Positions 7,854 to 16,304 of a DNA stretch of 48,933 nt are shown piece after piece; positions within the stretch are counted from its first letter, which is position 1, and every line of letters starts with the position of its first letter. Location: contig CAJXAS010000002.1 of NCBI GenBank assembly GCA_913050305.1, forward strand, positions 1 to 48,933, written 5' to 3'. A program made the translations under genes and the position numbers. The notes below the pieces were generated by a model, which saw nothing but the letters and a program-made list of their open reading frames with translations, did not search any database and was not told the origin of the DNA. The DNA comes from an uncultured Polaribacter sp. (GTDB lineage Bacteria; Bacteroidota; Bacteroidia; Flavobacteriales; Flavobacteriaceae).

Positions 7854-8150
7854 ATGATGATAAAACTATCTGAAACAGCAATCTTATCTAAAATAGAAAA
7901 ATTATTAGAATGGGAGTATTATGATAACGCGTTGCACACAGACTTTGAATTCGATAATTTTAAAGATTGTATGTCTGCAATGAATAGAATTGCTTTTGAG
8001 TGTGAAGCTTTAAATCATCACCCAGAGTGGACAAACGTATATAATACTTTAGATATAACATTAACAACACATGATGCAGGCGGTGTTACAGAATTAGATT
8101 TTAAATTAGCTGCTGCAATTAATAAGATTGTAGAAGTTGAAGAGGAATAA
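7854..8150 (+). CDS. 4a-hydroxytetrahydrobiopterin dehydratase (pterin-4a-carbinolamine dehydratase)
   Basis: A 98-residue cytosolic enzyme that recycles the 4a-hydroxy-tetrahydropterin formed by aromatic amino acid hydroxylases. The family signature is clear: CEALNHHPEWTNVYN carries the catalytic HH-P-W (about residues 62-67), and the second conserved His is in LTTHDAGGVTELD. Length is normal for PCD/PhhB. The second codon is also ATG (7857), so the true start could be one codon later. It lies between rlmD, separated by a terminator, and the DUF6452 gene. No phenylalanine hydroxylase is in the window. Confidence 0.93.
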   Translation: MMIKLSETAILSKIEKLLEWEYYDNALHTDFEFDNFKDCMSAMNRIAFECEALNHHPEWTNVYNTLDITLTTHDAGGVTELDFKLAAAINKIVEVEEE

Positions 8151-8173
8151 TACTATAAAAACAATCTAATTCT

Positions 8174-8181
8174 TATATTTG
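8174..8181 (+). promoter_or_regulatory. -7 promoter box for DUF6452 gene
   Basis: TATATTTG matches TAnnTTTG exactly and ends only 4 nt before the GTG start at 8186. The transcript would begin at or next to the start codon, so this mRNA may be leaderless. Confidence 0.5.
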
Positions 8182-8185
8182 AGTT

Positions 8186-8671
8186 GTGAAAAAAAATATT
8201 TTACTTTTAGTACTATTTATATGCATCTTTTCGGCGTGTGAAAAAGATGATTTTTGCATAGAGAATCCTGTTACTTCCAAATTGATCATAGATTTTTATG
8301 ATGATACAAATAGAGAGACTTTAAAAAATGCACAACGATTCTCTATCATTGCAGAAGGTAAAACAGATAGCCTTTTTGTGAATAAAACTTTTAATAGTAT
8401 ATCAATACCGCTAAACTCTTTAACCTTAGAAACCCGATATATTCTAAAGAAAAATGATGATAGTGGTGCAACTGTAGATAATAAAATTGCCACATTCACA
8501 ATTCAATATGATACAGAAGAAGAATTTGTTTCTAGATCTTGTGGCTTTAAAGTGATATTTAGCAATCTAGAGTTTTCTTCAAATACAAATAGTTGGATAA
8601 CAGATTTTACACCAACAACAATTATTAATTTAGACGACCAAAGCGCAGCGCATGTACAAATATTTCATTAG
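8186..8671 (+). CDS. DUF6452 family lipoprotein
   Basis: A 161-residue protein with a lipoprotein signal, lipobox IFSAC (Cys18), so it is expected in the envelope. The rest is beta-rich with two further Cys (C24 and C119), which could form a disulfide. The start is GTG; no in-frame ATG gives the signal peptide. It overlaps the next gene by 20 nt, which suggests translational coupling. The pair DUF6452-DUF6048 downstream of rlmD is a recurrent flavobacterial arrangement (from memory). Function is unknown. Confidence 0.78.
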   Translation: MKKNILLLVLFICIFSACEKDDFCIENPVTSKLIIDFYDDTNRETLKNAQRFSIIAEGKTDSLFVNKTFNSISIPLNSLTLETRYILKKNDDSGATVDNKIATFTIQYDTEEEFVSRSCGFKVIFSNLEFSSNTNSWITDFTPTTIINLDDQSAAHVQIFH

Positions 8672-9371
8672 CATTTGTTTGTTATTTGTTTTTGCTGAAA
8701 ACTTTTCTCAAGAACAAAAAAAAGACAGCATTATTCCTCAAGAAAAAGATACGATTATATATAAAACAAATTATGGTTTGCGCCTGGGAATGGATATAAG
8801 TAGACCTCTATTTTCTTCTTTGTATTCCAATTACAATGGTTTAGAAATTGTAGCAGATTATAGAATTAAAAAAAACGTATACATAGCAGCAGAAATAGGT
8901 TTTGAAGAAAAAACAAGCATTGAAGATTATTCAAATTCAACTTCTAAAGGAAATTATATTCGTTTAGGTGTTAATTACAATGCCTTTAAGAATTGGTTAG
9001 ATATGAATAATGAAATTTTTGTTGGGTATAGATATGGCTTTTCTTTATTTAATCAAACTTTAAATAATTATACAACCAATGTTTCAGACGCAGATAACGG
9101 TAGCTATTTTCCTGCAGTTTTAAATACCACCGGGCAATCTTCCGCGAGTTTAAATGCGCATTGGTCTGAATTTATGATAGGTGTTAAAGCGGAAACTTTG
9201 CATAATCTATTTATTGGATTTAGCTTTTCTTACAAAATACTAATGAGTGTAAAAGATCCAGAAGATTTTAAAGCGCTCTTTTCTCCAGGATTTAATAGAA
9301 TTTTTGAAAGTAATACCGGTTTTGGCATTAATTATACCATTAGTTACTTAATTCCTTTTTCTAAAAAGTAA
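8652..9371 (+). CDS. DUF6048 family outer-membrane-like protein
   Basis: A 239-residue secreted protein with a signal peptide ending near residue 19 (FAENFS|QEQ). After a charged spacer it shows alternating beta-strand pattern through the C-terminus (for example YNGLEIVADYRIKK, NYIRLGVNYNAF, MIGVKAETL) and ends in an aromatic-rich strand followed by KK. This fits a small beta-barrel of the outer membrane. It overlaps the DUF6452 lipoprotein gene by 20 nt and probably acts with it. Function is unknown; the barrel assignment is inference. Confidence 0.75.
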   Translation: MYKYFISICLLFVFAENFSQEQKKDSIIPQEKDTIIYKTNYGLRLGMDISRPLFSSLYSNYNGLEIVADYRIKKNVYIAAEIGFEEKTSIEDYSNSTSKGNYIRLGVNYNAFKNWLDMNNEIFVGYRYGFSLFNQTLNNYTTNVSDADNGSYFPAVLNTTGQSSASLNAHWSEFMIGVKAETLHNLFIGFSFSYKILMSVKDPEDFKALFSPGFNRIFESNTGFGINYTISYLIPFSKK

Positions 9372-9436
9372 ATTCACCTTATAAGCTGCTGTTTTTTTAG
9401 TAACTTTAAGGAATGTTTTAATTTAAAACTACAACA

Positions 9437-10384
9437 ATGAATAAAATACCAAGTGTAAATTTAGAAGATTTCTTATCGAACGACCCTAATAAAAAACAAA
9501 AATTTATAAATGAAATTGGCCATGCATATGAAACCATTGGTTTTGTTGCTTTAAAGGGACACTTTTTAGATGATACATTAGTCAATAATTTATATAGTGA
9601 AATAAAAAACTTTTTTGAGTTACCAGTGGAAACTAAAGAGAAATACGAAATACCAGGAATTGGTGGCCAAAGAGGATACGTTTCTTTTGGAAAAGAATCT
9701 GCTAAAGGTAAAAAAGAAGGCGATTTAAAAGAGTTTTGGCATTTTGGGCAATACGTAGAAGATGATGCCGAAAGAGCAAAAGAATACCCTGAAAATGTTC
9801 TTGTTAATGAACTTACTAAATTTAATGAAGTAGGAAAAGAAACCTATAAAATGTTAGAAAAAACTGCCAAATATGTGCTGCGTTCTTTAGCATTACATCT
9901 AAGTTTAGAGGAGACCTATTTTGATCAATATATCAAAAATGGAAATAGCATATTACGTCCAATTCATTATCCACCAATAGCAACAGAGCCAAAAGGTGCA
10001 GAAAGAGCTGCAGCGCACGGGGACATTAATTTAATTACATTATTGATGGGTGCGCAAGGAAAGGGTTTACAAGTACAAAACCACAATGGAGATTGGATTG
10101 ATGCCATGGCGGAGCCTGATGAACTCATGATTAATGTTGGTGACATGTTAGCAAGACATAGTAATAATAAACTAAAATCTACCATTCACAGAGTAACGAA
10201 TCCCCCAAAGGAAATGTGGGGAACTTCTCGATATTCAATTCCCTTTTTTATGCATCCAATATCAGAAATGAAATTAGATGTTTTAGAAAATTGTATCGAT
10301 TCAAAAAATCCAAAACAATTTGAAGATATTACTGCGGGTGAATTTCTAGAGCAACGCTTATTGGAATTAGGATTAAAAAAATAA
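9437..10384 (+). CDS. Isopenicillin-N-synthase-like 2OG-Fe(II) oxygenase
   Basis: A 315-residue non-heme iron oxygenase. An N-terminal DIOX_N region (IPSVNLEDF, then ETIGFVALKGH) precedes the double-stranded beta-helix core. The iron ligands are H194 and D196 (AAAHGDINLITLL) and H251 (STIHRVTNP); the 2-oxoglutarate-binding R-x-S is in TSRYSIPFF. These match isopenicillin N synthase / flavanone-hydroxylase type enzymes. The substrate is unknown; such genes are common singletons in Flavobacteriaceae and are not evidence for antibiotic synthesis. It is followed 15 nt later by a SUI1 gene on the same strand. Confidence 0.9.
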   Translation: MNKIPSVNLEDFLSNDPNKKQKFINEIGHAYETIGFVALKGHFLDDTLVNNLYSEIKNFFELPVETKEKYEIPGIGGQRGYVSFGKESAKGKKEGDLKEFWHFGQYVEDDAERAKEYPENVLVNELTKFNEVGKETYKMLEKTAKYVLRSLALHLSLEETYFDQYIKNGNSILRPIHYPPIATEPKGAERAAAHGDINLITLLMGAQGKGLQVQNHNGDWIDAMAEPDELMINVGDMLARHSNNKLKSTIHRVTNPPKEMWGTSRYSIPFFMHPISEMKLDVLENCIDSKNPKQFEDITAGEFLEQRLLELGLKK

Positions 10385-10399
10385 TTGATACTTGACAAA

Positions 10400-10723
10400 A
10401 TGGATTTTAAAGATCAATTAAAAAATTTATTTCCAGAGCATGAGGAAAAATTAGACCCAATAAAAGAAAAGTCTAATATTTGGCTGCAAGATGATCCTAT
10501 ACTCTGTAAATATGAAAAACGTAAAGGGAAACCAATCACTATTTTAGAGGGATACACAGGTGCTACATCTGATTTTAAAATATTGGCAAAAGAAATAAAA
10601 ACCAAACTTTCGGTTGGTGGTAGTTTTAAAGATGATAAAATTATTATTCAAGGAGATTATAGAGATACTATAATGGAAATGCTAAAAGCCAAAGGGCTTA
10701 AGGTAAAAAGAGTTGGTGGTTAA
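10400..10723 (+). CDS. SUI1/YciH family translation factor
   Basis: A 107-residue protein with the eIF1/SUI1 fold in its C-terminal two-thirds: KRKGKPITILEGYTG, FKILAKEIKTKLSVGGS and DKIIIQGDYRD are the conserved strands and the GG-containing basic turn. Bacterial YciH is thought to influence start-site fidelity on the 30S subunit. The ATG at 10400 was preferred to the TTG at 10385, which abuts the previous stop codon. It lies between an oxygenase and a nucleoside phosphorylase, and the three probably form one transcript. Confidence 0.9.
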   Translation: MDFKDQLKNLFPEHEEKLDPIKEKSNIWLQDDPILCKYEKRKGKPITILEGYTGATSDFKILAKEIKTKLSVGGSFKDDKIIIQGDYRDTIMEMLKAKGLKVKRVGG

Positions 10724-10735
10724 AAATATATATTT

Positions 10736-11605
10736 ATGAGTATAAGAGAATCAGAATTGATTTTAAATACGGATGGTAGTGTTTATCACCTGAATTTAAA
10801 ACCAGAAAACATTGCCCAAGATATTATTTTTGTGGGCGACCAAGATAGAGTTGAAAAAGTGACAAAGCACTTTGATAGTATCGAATTTAAAACTCAAAAA
10901 CGAGAATTTAAGACGATTACTGGATTTTATAAAAATAAAAGGATAACAGTAATTTCAACAGGAATTGGCCCTGATAATATAGACATTGTTTTAAACGAGT
11001 TAGATGCTCTGGTAAATATTGATATAGAGGCAAGAACTCCTAAATCAAAACTCACTAAATTAAACATCGTTAGGATTGGAACCTCTGGAGCTTTGCAATC
11101 AGAAATACCAATAAATTCTTTTTTAATAAGTACGCATGCATTAGATATGAATGGGATGCTTCACTCCTATCAAATAGATGAGATTTCTAATCCAATTATA
11201 GAAAACGCATTTGTAAAGCACACCAATTGGAGTGCTAAAAAGCCATTCCCTATCATCATAGAAAATAACAAAGAATTAGAACTTAAGTTTTCATCCACAA
11301 AAACCTATAAAGGTATTACAGCAACCGCTGGAGGATTTTATGGACCACAAGGCCGTGTTCTTAGACTTCCGGTGCAAGATTCAGAACTAAATACTAAAAT
11401 TAATAGCTTTAATTATAACGGACAAAAAATTTCTAATTTAGAAATGGAAACATCTGCTATATATGGTTTATCTAAACTGTTAGGTCATAATGCTATTTCT
11501 ATGAATGCTATTATAGCCAATAGAACAAATGAAGAATTTAGTGAAAATCCTGATAAAGTTATCGAGGATTTAATTTTATATACTATTGACAGAATAATTA
11601 ACTAA
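10736..11605 (+). CDS. Nucleoside phosphorylase (PNP/UDP family)
   Basis: A 289-residue phosphorylase of the uridine phosphorylase branch, which splits nucleosides with phosphate to base and ribose-1-phosphate. The phosphate-binding region is near FVGDQDRVEKV and STGIGPDNIDIVLNEL; the RIGTSGAL motif is at about 118-125; the ribose-binding run is SNLEMETSAIYGLS with the conserved E-M-E-T-S. It starts 12 nt after the SUI1 gene. Base preference cannot be settled by eye, though the E-M-E-T form is shared by uridine and purine enzymes. Confidence 0.9.
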   Translation: MSIRESELILNTDGSVYHLNLKPENIAQDIIFVGDQDRVEKVTKHFDSIEFKTQKREFKTITGFYKNKRITVISTGIGPDNIDIVLNELDALVNIDIEARTPKSKLTKLNIVRIGTSGALQSEIPINSFLISTHALDMNGMLHSYQIDEISNPIIENAFVKHTNWSAKKPFPIIIENNKELELKFSSTKTYKGITATAGGFYGPQGRVLRLPVQDSELNTKINSFNYNGQKISNLEMETSAIYGLSKLLGHNAISMNAIIANRTNEEFSENPDKVIEDLILYTIDRIIN

Positions 11606-11709
11606 ACGATTTTATAATAAAATGATCTATTTTATCGTTTTCACAATGGAGAAAACTTAGATACATTCATTAAAAAAATGTACCTTTAAACTTTAAAATT
11701 ATTTAAAAA

Positions 11710-11853
11710 ATGAAAAAAGTAGTATTTATTGCAGTTTGTATTGTTGGGATTCTTTGTTTTTCGTCTTGCAGAAGCACTTCTAAACCTTGTGGCTTAGCAG
11801 ATGATGGCACAATAAATACACAAATAGATTTAACAGAAGCGGATTCAGCTTAA
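11710..11853 (+). CDS. Small lipoprotein, 47 residues
   Basis: A short reading frame from ATG to TAA with a textbook lipoprotein signal: basic start MKKVVF, hydrophobic core and lipobox CFSSC, giving a mature peptide of about 28 residues with one more Cys (KPCGLADDG) and an acidic tail. A near-consensus -7 box (TACCTTTA, 11679-11686) precedes it and a strong terminator hairpin follows, so it has the frame of a true transcription unit. I do not recognise the family. It could be missed by annotation pipelines because of its length. Confidence 0.7.
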   Translation: MKKVVFIAVCIVGILCFSSCRSTSKPCGLADDGTINTQIDLTEADSA

Positions 11854-11889
11854 ATTTAATTTACTTTTTAATAATAATAATAATCTCAC

Positions 11890-11918
11890 AAATCCACTTT
11901 TTCGTGGATTTTTTTTTA
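11890..11918 (+). terminator. Terminator after the small lipoprotein gene
   Basis: A perfect 7-bp stem AATCCAC (11891-11897) / GTGGATT (11904-11910) with a 6-nt loop, followed by a run of T. It separates this unit from the convergent ung gene. Confidence 0.88.
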
Positions 11919-11923
11919 TTTAG

Positions 11924-12586
11924 TTACCAGGAAATCGATTCGGCTCCTATCTTTTTTAAGAATACATTTGTCTTAGAAAAATGTTTACTACCGAACCAGC
12001 CTCTCCAAGCGCCTAGCGGTGATGGATGTGGTGCAGTTAAAATACAATGCTTTGAAGTATCTATTAATTTAATTTTGCCTTCAGCAAACTTTCCCCAAAG
12101 TAAAAAGACAACATTTTCTTTTTCATTCGAAATTTTTGTAATTACTACATCTGTAAACTTTTCCCAGCCTTTATTTTGGTGTGATCCTGCTTCATGCGCT
12201 CTAACAGTTAAAGTTGCATTTAATAATAAAACTCCTTGAGATGCCCACCTTTCTAAATTCCCATCATATGCATCTTTTTGTTTTAAATCCGTAGAAACTT
12301 CTTTAAATATATTTTTTAAAGATGGAGGATGCTTGATCCCCTCTTTTACGGAAAAACACAATCCGTTCGCTTGGTTTTCATCGTGATAAGGATCTTGACC
12401 AATAATAACTACTTTTAAAGCAGCTAAAGAACAAAAATGAAAAGCTCCAAAAACATCTTTTTTATCAGGAAAACATTGGTGTTTGTCATATTCTTCTTTT
12501 ACAAAATTTGTCAAATCTTTAAAATATGATTTTTCAAACTCATCCTTTAAAATATTTTTCCAGCTATTCGCTATTTTTAGCTCCAT
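11924..12586 (-). CDS. ung: Uracil-DNA glycosylase
   Basis: A 220-residue family 1 UDG that removes uracil from DNA. The water-activating loop GQDPYH is at 63-68 with catalytic Asp65, the uracil-binding region follows (QANGLCFSV), LLLNATLTVRAHEAGSH is the conserved mid-region, and the DNA-minor-groove loop HPSPLGAWRGW carries the second catalytic His. Length and motif order are normal. The gene is divergent from mutS2 with only 36 bp between the two start codons, so two DNA-repair genes share one promoter region. Confidence 0.97.
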   Translation of the reverse strand: MELKIANSWKNILKDEFEKSYFKDLTNFVKEEYDKHQCFPDKKDVFGAFHFCSLAALKVVIIGQDPYHDENQANGLCFSVKEGIKHPPSLKNIFKEVSTDLKQKDAYDGNLERWASQGVLLLNATLTVRAHEAGSHQNKGWEKFTDVVITKISNEKENVVFLLWGKFAEGKIKLIDTSKHCILTAPHPSPLGAWRGWFGSKHFSKTNVFLKKIGAESISW

Positions 12587-12593
12587 TGTTCCT

Positions 12594-12601
12594 TATTTTT
12601 G
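12594..12601 (+). promoter_or_regulatory. -7 box for mutS2
   Basis: TATTTTTG, an exact TAnnTTTG match, ends 21 nt before the TTG start at 12623. It lies within 10 bases of the ung start codon on the other strand. Confidence 0.5.
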
Positions 12602-12609
12602 TAAAGAAC

Positions 12610-12617
12610 CAAAATTA
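12610..12617 (-). promoter_or_regulatory. -7 box for ung
   Basis: TAATTTTG on the minus strand, an exact TAnnTTTG match, 23 nt before the ung ATG. It is 8 bp from the mutS2 box, so the two polymerase footprints must overlap and the promoters may compete. Confidence 0.5.
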
Positions 12618-12622
12618 CGAAT

Positions 12623-14827
12623 TTGAACACGAATATTTCAGGAAAAACATTACAAGATTTAGAGTTTTCTACAGTTTTACAGCATGTATCAGAACATTGT
12701 ATTACCGGTTTAGGAAAAGAAAGGGTGCGAGAAATCCAACCAATAATTAGTAGAAAGCAACTTTTTATAGAATTACATTTGGTAAATGAATATTTATCTT
12801 CTTTTCAAAGTGAAAATAGAGTACCAAATCATGGGTTTGATAATGTAACGGAAAGTGTAAAAAGATTAAAAATAGAAAATAGCTTTATTGAAACAGAAGC
12901 TTTCTTAAAGATAGCAAGTACATCGCTTACAGTAAATGAGCATATCAAATTTTTTAAGAAATTAAAACTACAGTTTCCCACGTTTTTTGAGCTTTCTCAA
13001 AAAATTGAGTTCACTTCTTATATCGATGATGAAATTAAAAAAATAATTGATATTTCGGGCGAAGTAAAAAACAACGCATCCTCTGCTTTAAAACAAATAA
13101 GAAGAGACATTAATAACATTCGTGGTAAAATTGGTGCTAGCTTTTCTAGTGCGCTCTCGAAATCTATTGGTGCCGGCTATTTAGATGATATTAAAGAAAC
13201 CGTTGTAGACAATCAGCGTGTTTTAGCGGTTTCTGCAATGCACAGGCGTAAAATAGCAGGTAGCTTATTGGGTTCCTCAAAATCTGGTAATATTGTTTAT
13301 ATAGCACCACAAGCTACATTAGCATATAGCAGAGAGTATCAAAATTTAGTCTATGAAGAAAAACAAGAAGTAATTAAGATATTAAGAGCCCTAGCGGAAA
13401 CAGTTAGGCCGTTTACAAGCCTTTTAGAAGAATATTTGGAATACTTGGTACATACAGATGCTGTCGGCTCAAAAGCAAAATATGCACTGGAAATGAATGC
13501 TATTCTGCCAAAAATCACCAAAGAAAAAAGAATTTTCTTTAAAAATGCCATGCATCCAATATTATGGAGAAAAAATAATGCTCAAAAAATAAAAACAATA
13601 CCTCAATCTATAGAACTCAACGAAAAACAACAGATTATTGTTATATCAGGACCTAATGCAGGAGGAAAAAGTATTACTCTAAAAACTATTGGTTTATTGC
13701 AATTAATGCTACAAAGTGGAATTTTAATTCCTGTAGACGAACGCAGCCAAACCTATATTTTTGATACTATTTTAACAGATATTGGAGACAATCAATCTAT
13801 AGAAAATCAACTAAGTACTTATAGTTACCGCTTAAAAAATATGCGTAATTTTTTACGTAAATGTGGAGAAAGTACATTGTTTTTAATTGATGAATTTGGT
13901 ACGGGGTCAGACCCTGAATTAGGTGGTGCTCTAGCAGAAATATTCTTAGAAGAGTTTTATGAAAAAAAAGCTTTTGGAATCATTACAACCCACTATTCTA
14001 ACTTAAAAGTACTGGCAAATGAATTGGAAAATGTAACCAATGCAAACATGCAGTTTGATGAACGCACCTTAGAGCCGTTGTACAAATTGTTTGTTGGCCA
14101 AGCTGGTAGTTCTTTTACATTTGAAGTAGCGCAGAAAAACGGAATTCCGTTTAGTATTATAAATAAGGCAAAAAAACGAGTAGACACAGAGAAAGTTCGT
14201 TTAGACCAAACCATTTCTAAACTGCAAAAAGAAAGAAGTAAACTACAACGAAATTCAGACAATCTAGAAAAACAAAAGTCCAAAGGACAAGAGCATTTAG
14301 AAAGTTTACAAGAAAAGGAAGATAAAATTCAACTGAAACTAGCTGGTTTCCAAGAGTTATATGATAATAACCAAAGAATGCTTTCTTTAGGTAGAAAAAT
14401 TAATGAGTTTCTAAACAAATACTTTCAGAATAACAATAAGAAAGAATTAAACACCAATTTTAATAAATGGGTGGTTGATGAAAAGGTTAAATATGCTAAG
14501 AAAAATCCTTTAACACCGAAAACAAAGTCTCAAAAACAGCAAGCCAAAGTTGTTCAGAAGCAAATGCAGGAGGTTATTAAAACAGTAGAAAAAGAGGTAT
14601 TACAAAAGGTGGTTAAAGTTCGGAAAGAAAAGAAAATAGAAGCTGTTAAAATTGCTGAAGAAAAAGCAACCTACAATTATAAGATAAATGACAGAGTAAG
14701 AATCAAAGATTCTAACTCTATTGGAACGATAGATAAAATTGAGAAAAAAAACGTAATTATTAATTATGGTGTTTTTACTACGAAAACCTCTTTGAGTAAT
14801 TTAGAGTTGGTAGAGAAAGCTAAATAA
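12623..14827 (+). CDS. mutS2: MutS2-type ATPase lacking the Smr domain
   Basis: A 734-residue MutS2 homologue. The N-terminal core/lever region (1-310) lacks the mismatch-recognition domain of MutS. The ATPase has Walker A GPNAGGKS at 343-350, the ordered loop DIGDNQSIENQLSTYS, Walker B LFLIDEFGTGSDPE and the switch ITTHYSNLK. A long charged coiled coil (about 510-670) and a KOW-like barrel (YNYKINDRVRIKDSNSIG) follow, and the protein then stops. Most MutS2 proteins continue into a C-terminal Smr nuclease domain, which is absent here; a strong terminator starts 4 bases after the stop, so this is not a frameshift. The start is TTG at 12623. Roles proposed for MutS2 are suppression of recombination and rescue of collided ribosomes, the latter partly dependent on Smr. 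Confidence 0.92.
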   Translation: MNTNISGKTLQDLEFSTVLQHVSEHCITGLGKERVREIQPIISRKQLFIELHLVNEYLSSFQSENRVPNHGFDNVTESVKRLKIENSFIETEAFLKIASTSLTVNEHIKFFKKLKLQFPTFFELSQKIEFTSYIDDEIKKIIDISGEVKNNASSALKQIRRDINNIRGKIGASFSSALSKSIGAGYLDDIKETVVDNQRVLAVSAMHRRKIAGSLLGSSKSGNIVYIAPQATLAYSREYQNLVYEEKQEVIKILRALAETVRPFTSLLEEYLEYLVHTDAVGSKAKYALEMNAILPKITKEKRIFFKNAMHPILWRKNNAQKIKTIPQSIELNEKQQIIVISGPNAGGKSITLKTIGLLQLMLQSGILIPVDERSQTYIFDTILTDIGDNQSIENQLSTYSYRLKNMRNFLRKCGESTLFLIDEFGTGSDPELGGALAEIFLEEFYEKKAFGIITTHYSNLKVLANELENVTNANMQFDERTLEPLYKLFVGQAGSSFTFEVAQKNGIPFSIINKAKKRVDTEKVRLDQTISKLQKERSKLQRNSDNLEKQKSKGQEHLESLQEKEDKIQLKLAGFQELYDNNQRMLSLGRKINEFLNKYFQNNNKKELNTNFNKWVVDEKVKYAKKNPLTPKTKSQKQQAKVVQKQMQEVIKTVEKEVLQKVVKVRKEKKIEAVKIAEEKATYNYKINDRVRIKDSNSIGTIDKIEKKNVIINYGVFTTKTSLSNLELVEKAK

Positions 14828-14830
14828 TAA

Positions 14831-14874
14831 AAAGCGATAAGAATAGTAAATAATTTTACTATTCTTATCGCTTT
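14831..14874. terminator. Bidirectional terminator between mutS2 and a methyltransferase gene
   Basis: A perfect 20-bp stem (14831-14850 with 14855-14874) with a 4-nt loop TAAT. A/T runs flank both sides, so it can serve both convergent genes. Confidence 0.93.
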
Positions 14875-14885
14875 ATTTAATGTTT

Positions 14886-16043
14886 TTATTTTTTAACTAA
14901 TACCCAAAGCTCTACTTCCTCTGTACCACGCCAATGTTGATCTCTTTTGGTTTTATCGGAAGCTACTTTTACAGATTTCTTTAAACATTTTTCTAATTGA
15001 AAACGCACTCCTTTTGCCAATTCCTTCTCTATCGGGTGTTCTTTAGATGCTTTTGTAATTTGACCTAAATTAGAAAACAATATAACTAGTTTACCATCTT
15101 TAGCCAATCTGTTATTTGCTTCGGCAAAAAACTTAGGAAATAAATTTTTATTATAATAAATAGCTTCATCAATTTTCCCTAAACTAGAAGCTGCCGGCAA
15201 CCAAGGCGGATTGAAAACAATTAATTCTGTTTCATTTTTTAATTCACCAAAAAGATTTGCATCACTTAATTCAATCTTACGAGACAATTTTGTCTCTCCC
15301 ATAGATTCTTTTAGACCCGCAATTGCATTGGGGTTAGTATCTGTTCCAAAAACTTTTTGAAAACCGTGCTGCACCATTTGAAAAGCCAAAACACCACTAC
15401 CAATACCAACATCTATAGCAGACTTCTTAGCACCTTTATATCGCTTTAACCAATTGTCAAACAAAATTAAATGGTCGAAACGGGTTGGGAAATACGTACC
15501 ATAAAACGGGTGTATTTTATTTCTTAGAACAGGCACTTTAATTCCGTTTTTATACCATTGCCAAGCACTATTTAATCCTTGTACTTGCGGAAAGGTTAAA
15601 AAGAATTTGTTATTTTCTGAATAAAACTTTTCTAACCAACCAATACTAGGCGCTTTTTTAACCGCTACTTCTTGATTTACAATTTCTATAAAAACCTGAT
15701 TGGAAAGCTTATGATATTCAGCTCTATATGCGCGTTGCTCTGAAAATGTTTTATTTGGTAACCTATTTTTTAAATGTTTATGTAACTCTTTTAAGAGCAT
15801 CATTCCATTACTATAAAAATCAGTAATTATAACCGATGAACCTTCCTTCATTGCATAAATCGTAGCTCTTACATCTGTAGTGCTCTCGAATTTTATTATA
15901 ATTTCACCAGGAACACTTGGTGATGGTTTGTTTATTTGTGTTTTTGAATTCATCAATTGATAGTACGTTGTAACGTTTTGCCAGCTAATGTGGTTCGCAA
16001 AACGTGCGTTTAAAATAGGCTTATTATTGGCATTTAGTAACAA
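14886..16043 (-). CDS. Class I SAM-dependent methyltransferase (HemK/PrmC-like motif)
   Basis: A 385-residue methyltransferase. The C-terminal half carries the SAM-binding motif DVGIGSGVLAFQM (about 215-227), the acidic loop GTDTNPNAIAG, and the catalytic FNPPWLPAA, the NPP[YW] motif of enzymes that methylate amide, N2-guanine or N6-adenine nitrogens. The N-terminal 190 residues are not recognisable by eye and may bind the substrate. The start is TTG at 16043; the first in-frame ATG would be at residue 31. An exact -7 box lies upstream (16094-16101). Target could be rRNA or a protein glutamine; not decided. Confidence 0.82.
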   Translation of the reverse strand: MLLNANNKPILNARFANHISWQNVTTYYQLMNSKTQINKPSPSVPGEIIIKFESTTDVRATIYAMKEGSSVIITDFYSNGMMLLKELHKHLKNRLPNKTFSEQRAYRAEYHKLSNQVFIEIVNQEVAVKKAPSIGWLEKFYSENNKFFLTFPQVQGLNSAWQWYKNGIKVPVLRNKIHPFYGTYFPTRFDHLILFDNWLKRYKGAKKSAIDVGIGSGVLAFQMVQHGFQKVFGTDTNPNAIAGLKESMGETKLSRKIELSDANLFGELKNETELIVFNPPWLPAASSLGKIDEAIYYNKNLFPKFFAEANNRLAKDGKLVILFSNLGQITKASKEHPIEKELAKGVRFQLEKCLKKSVKVASDKTKRDQHWRGTEEVELWVLVKK

Positions 16044-16093
16044 ACAGACATTAAGTTGTTTGCTATTGTTTTAATAATCTAAATACGAAGCCA

Positions 16094-16101
16094 CAAAGAT
16101 A
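16094..16101 (-). promoter_or_regulatory. -7 box for the methyltransferase gene
   Basis: TATCTTTG on the minus strand matches TAnnTTTG exactly, 50 nt before the TTG start. The rest of the 261-bp gap to the divergent FAD/Fe-S gene is plain AT-rich DNA in which I see nothing else firm. Confidence 0.45.
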
Positions 16102-16304
16102 CTTTTTAAAACCTATAAATGGCATTATAAATGGATAATACAGAAAGATTGCAATATCTTTATGTATAATATTTCAATATAAAATTAATATTATTTTAAA
16201 TGATTTATTGTAGAATCAATAAAAATAGTGAAAGAAGTTTTTTAAGGGATTGAATTGATTTAATTATTCAGATATTTGTAATAGAACATTTATTTATCCA
16301 ACTA

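Noticed and set aside
10385..10399. TTG start for the SUI1 protein
   Set aside because: The TTG touches the previous stop codon and adds five residues not seen in the family; the ATG at 10400 is better.
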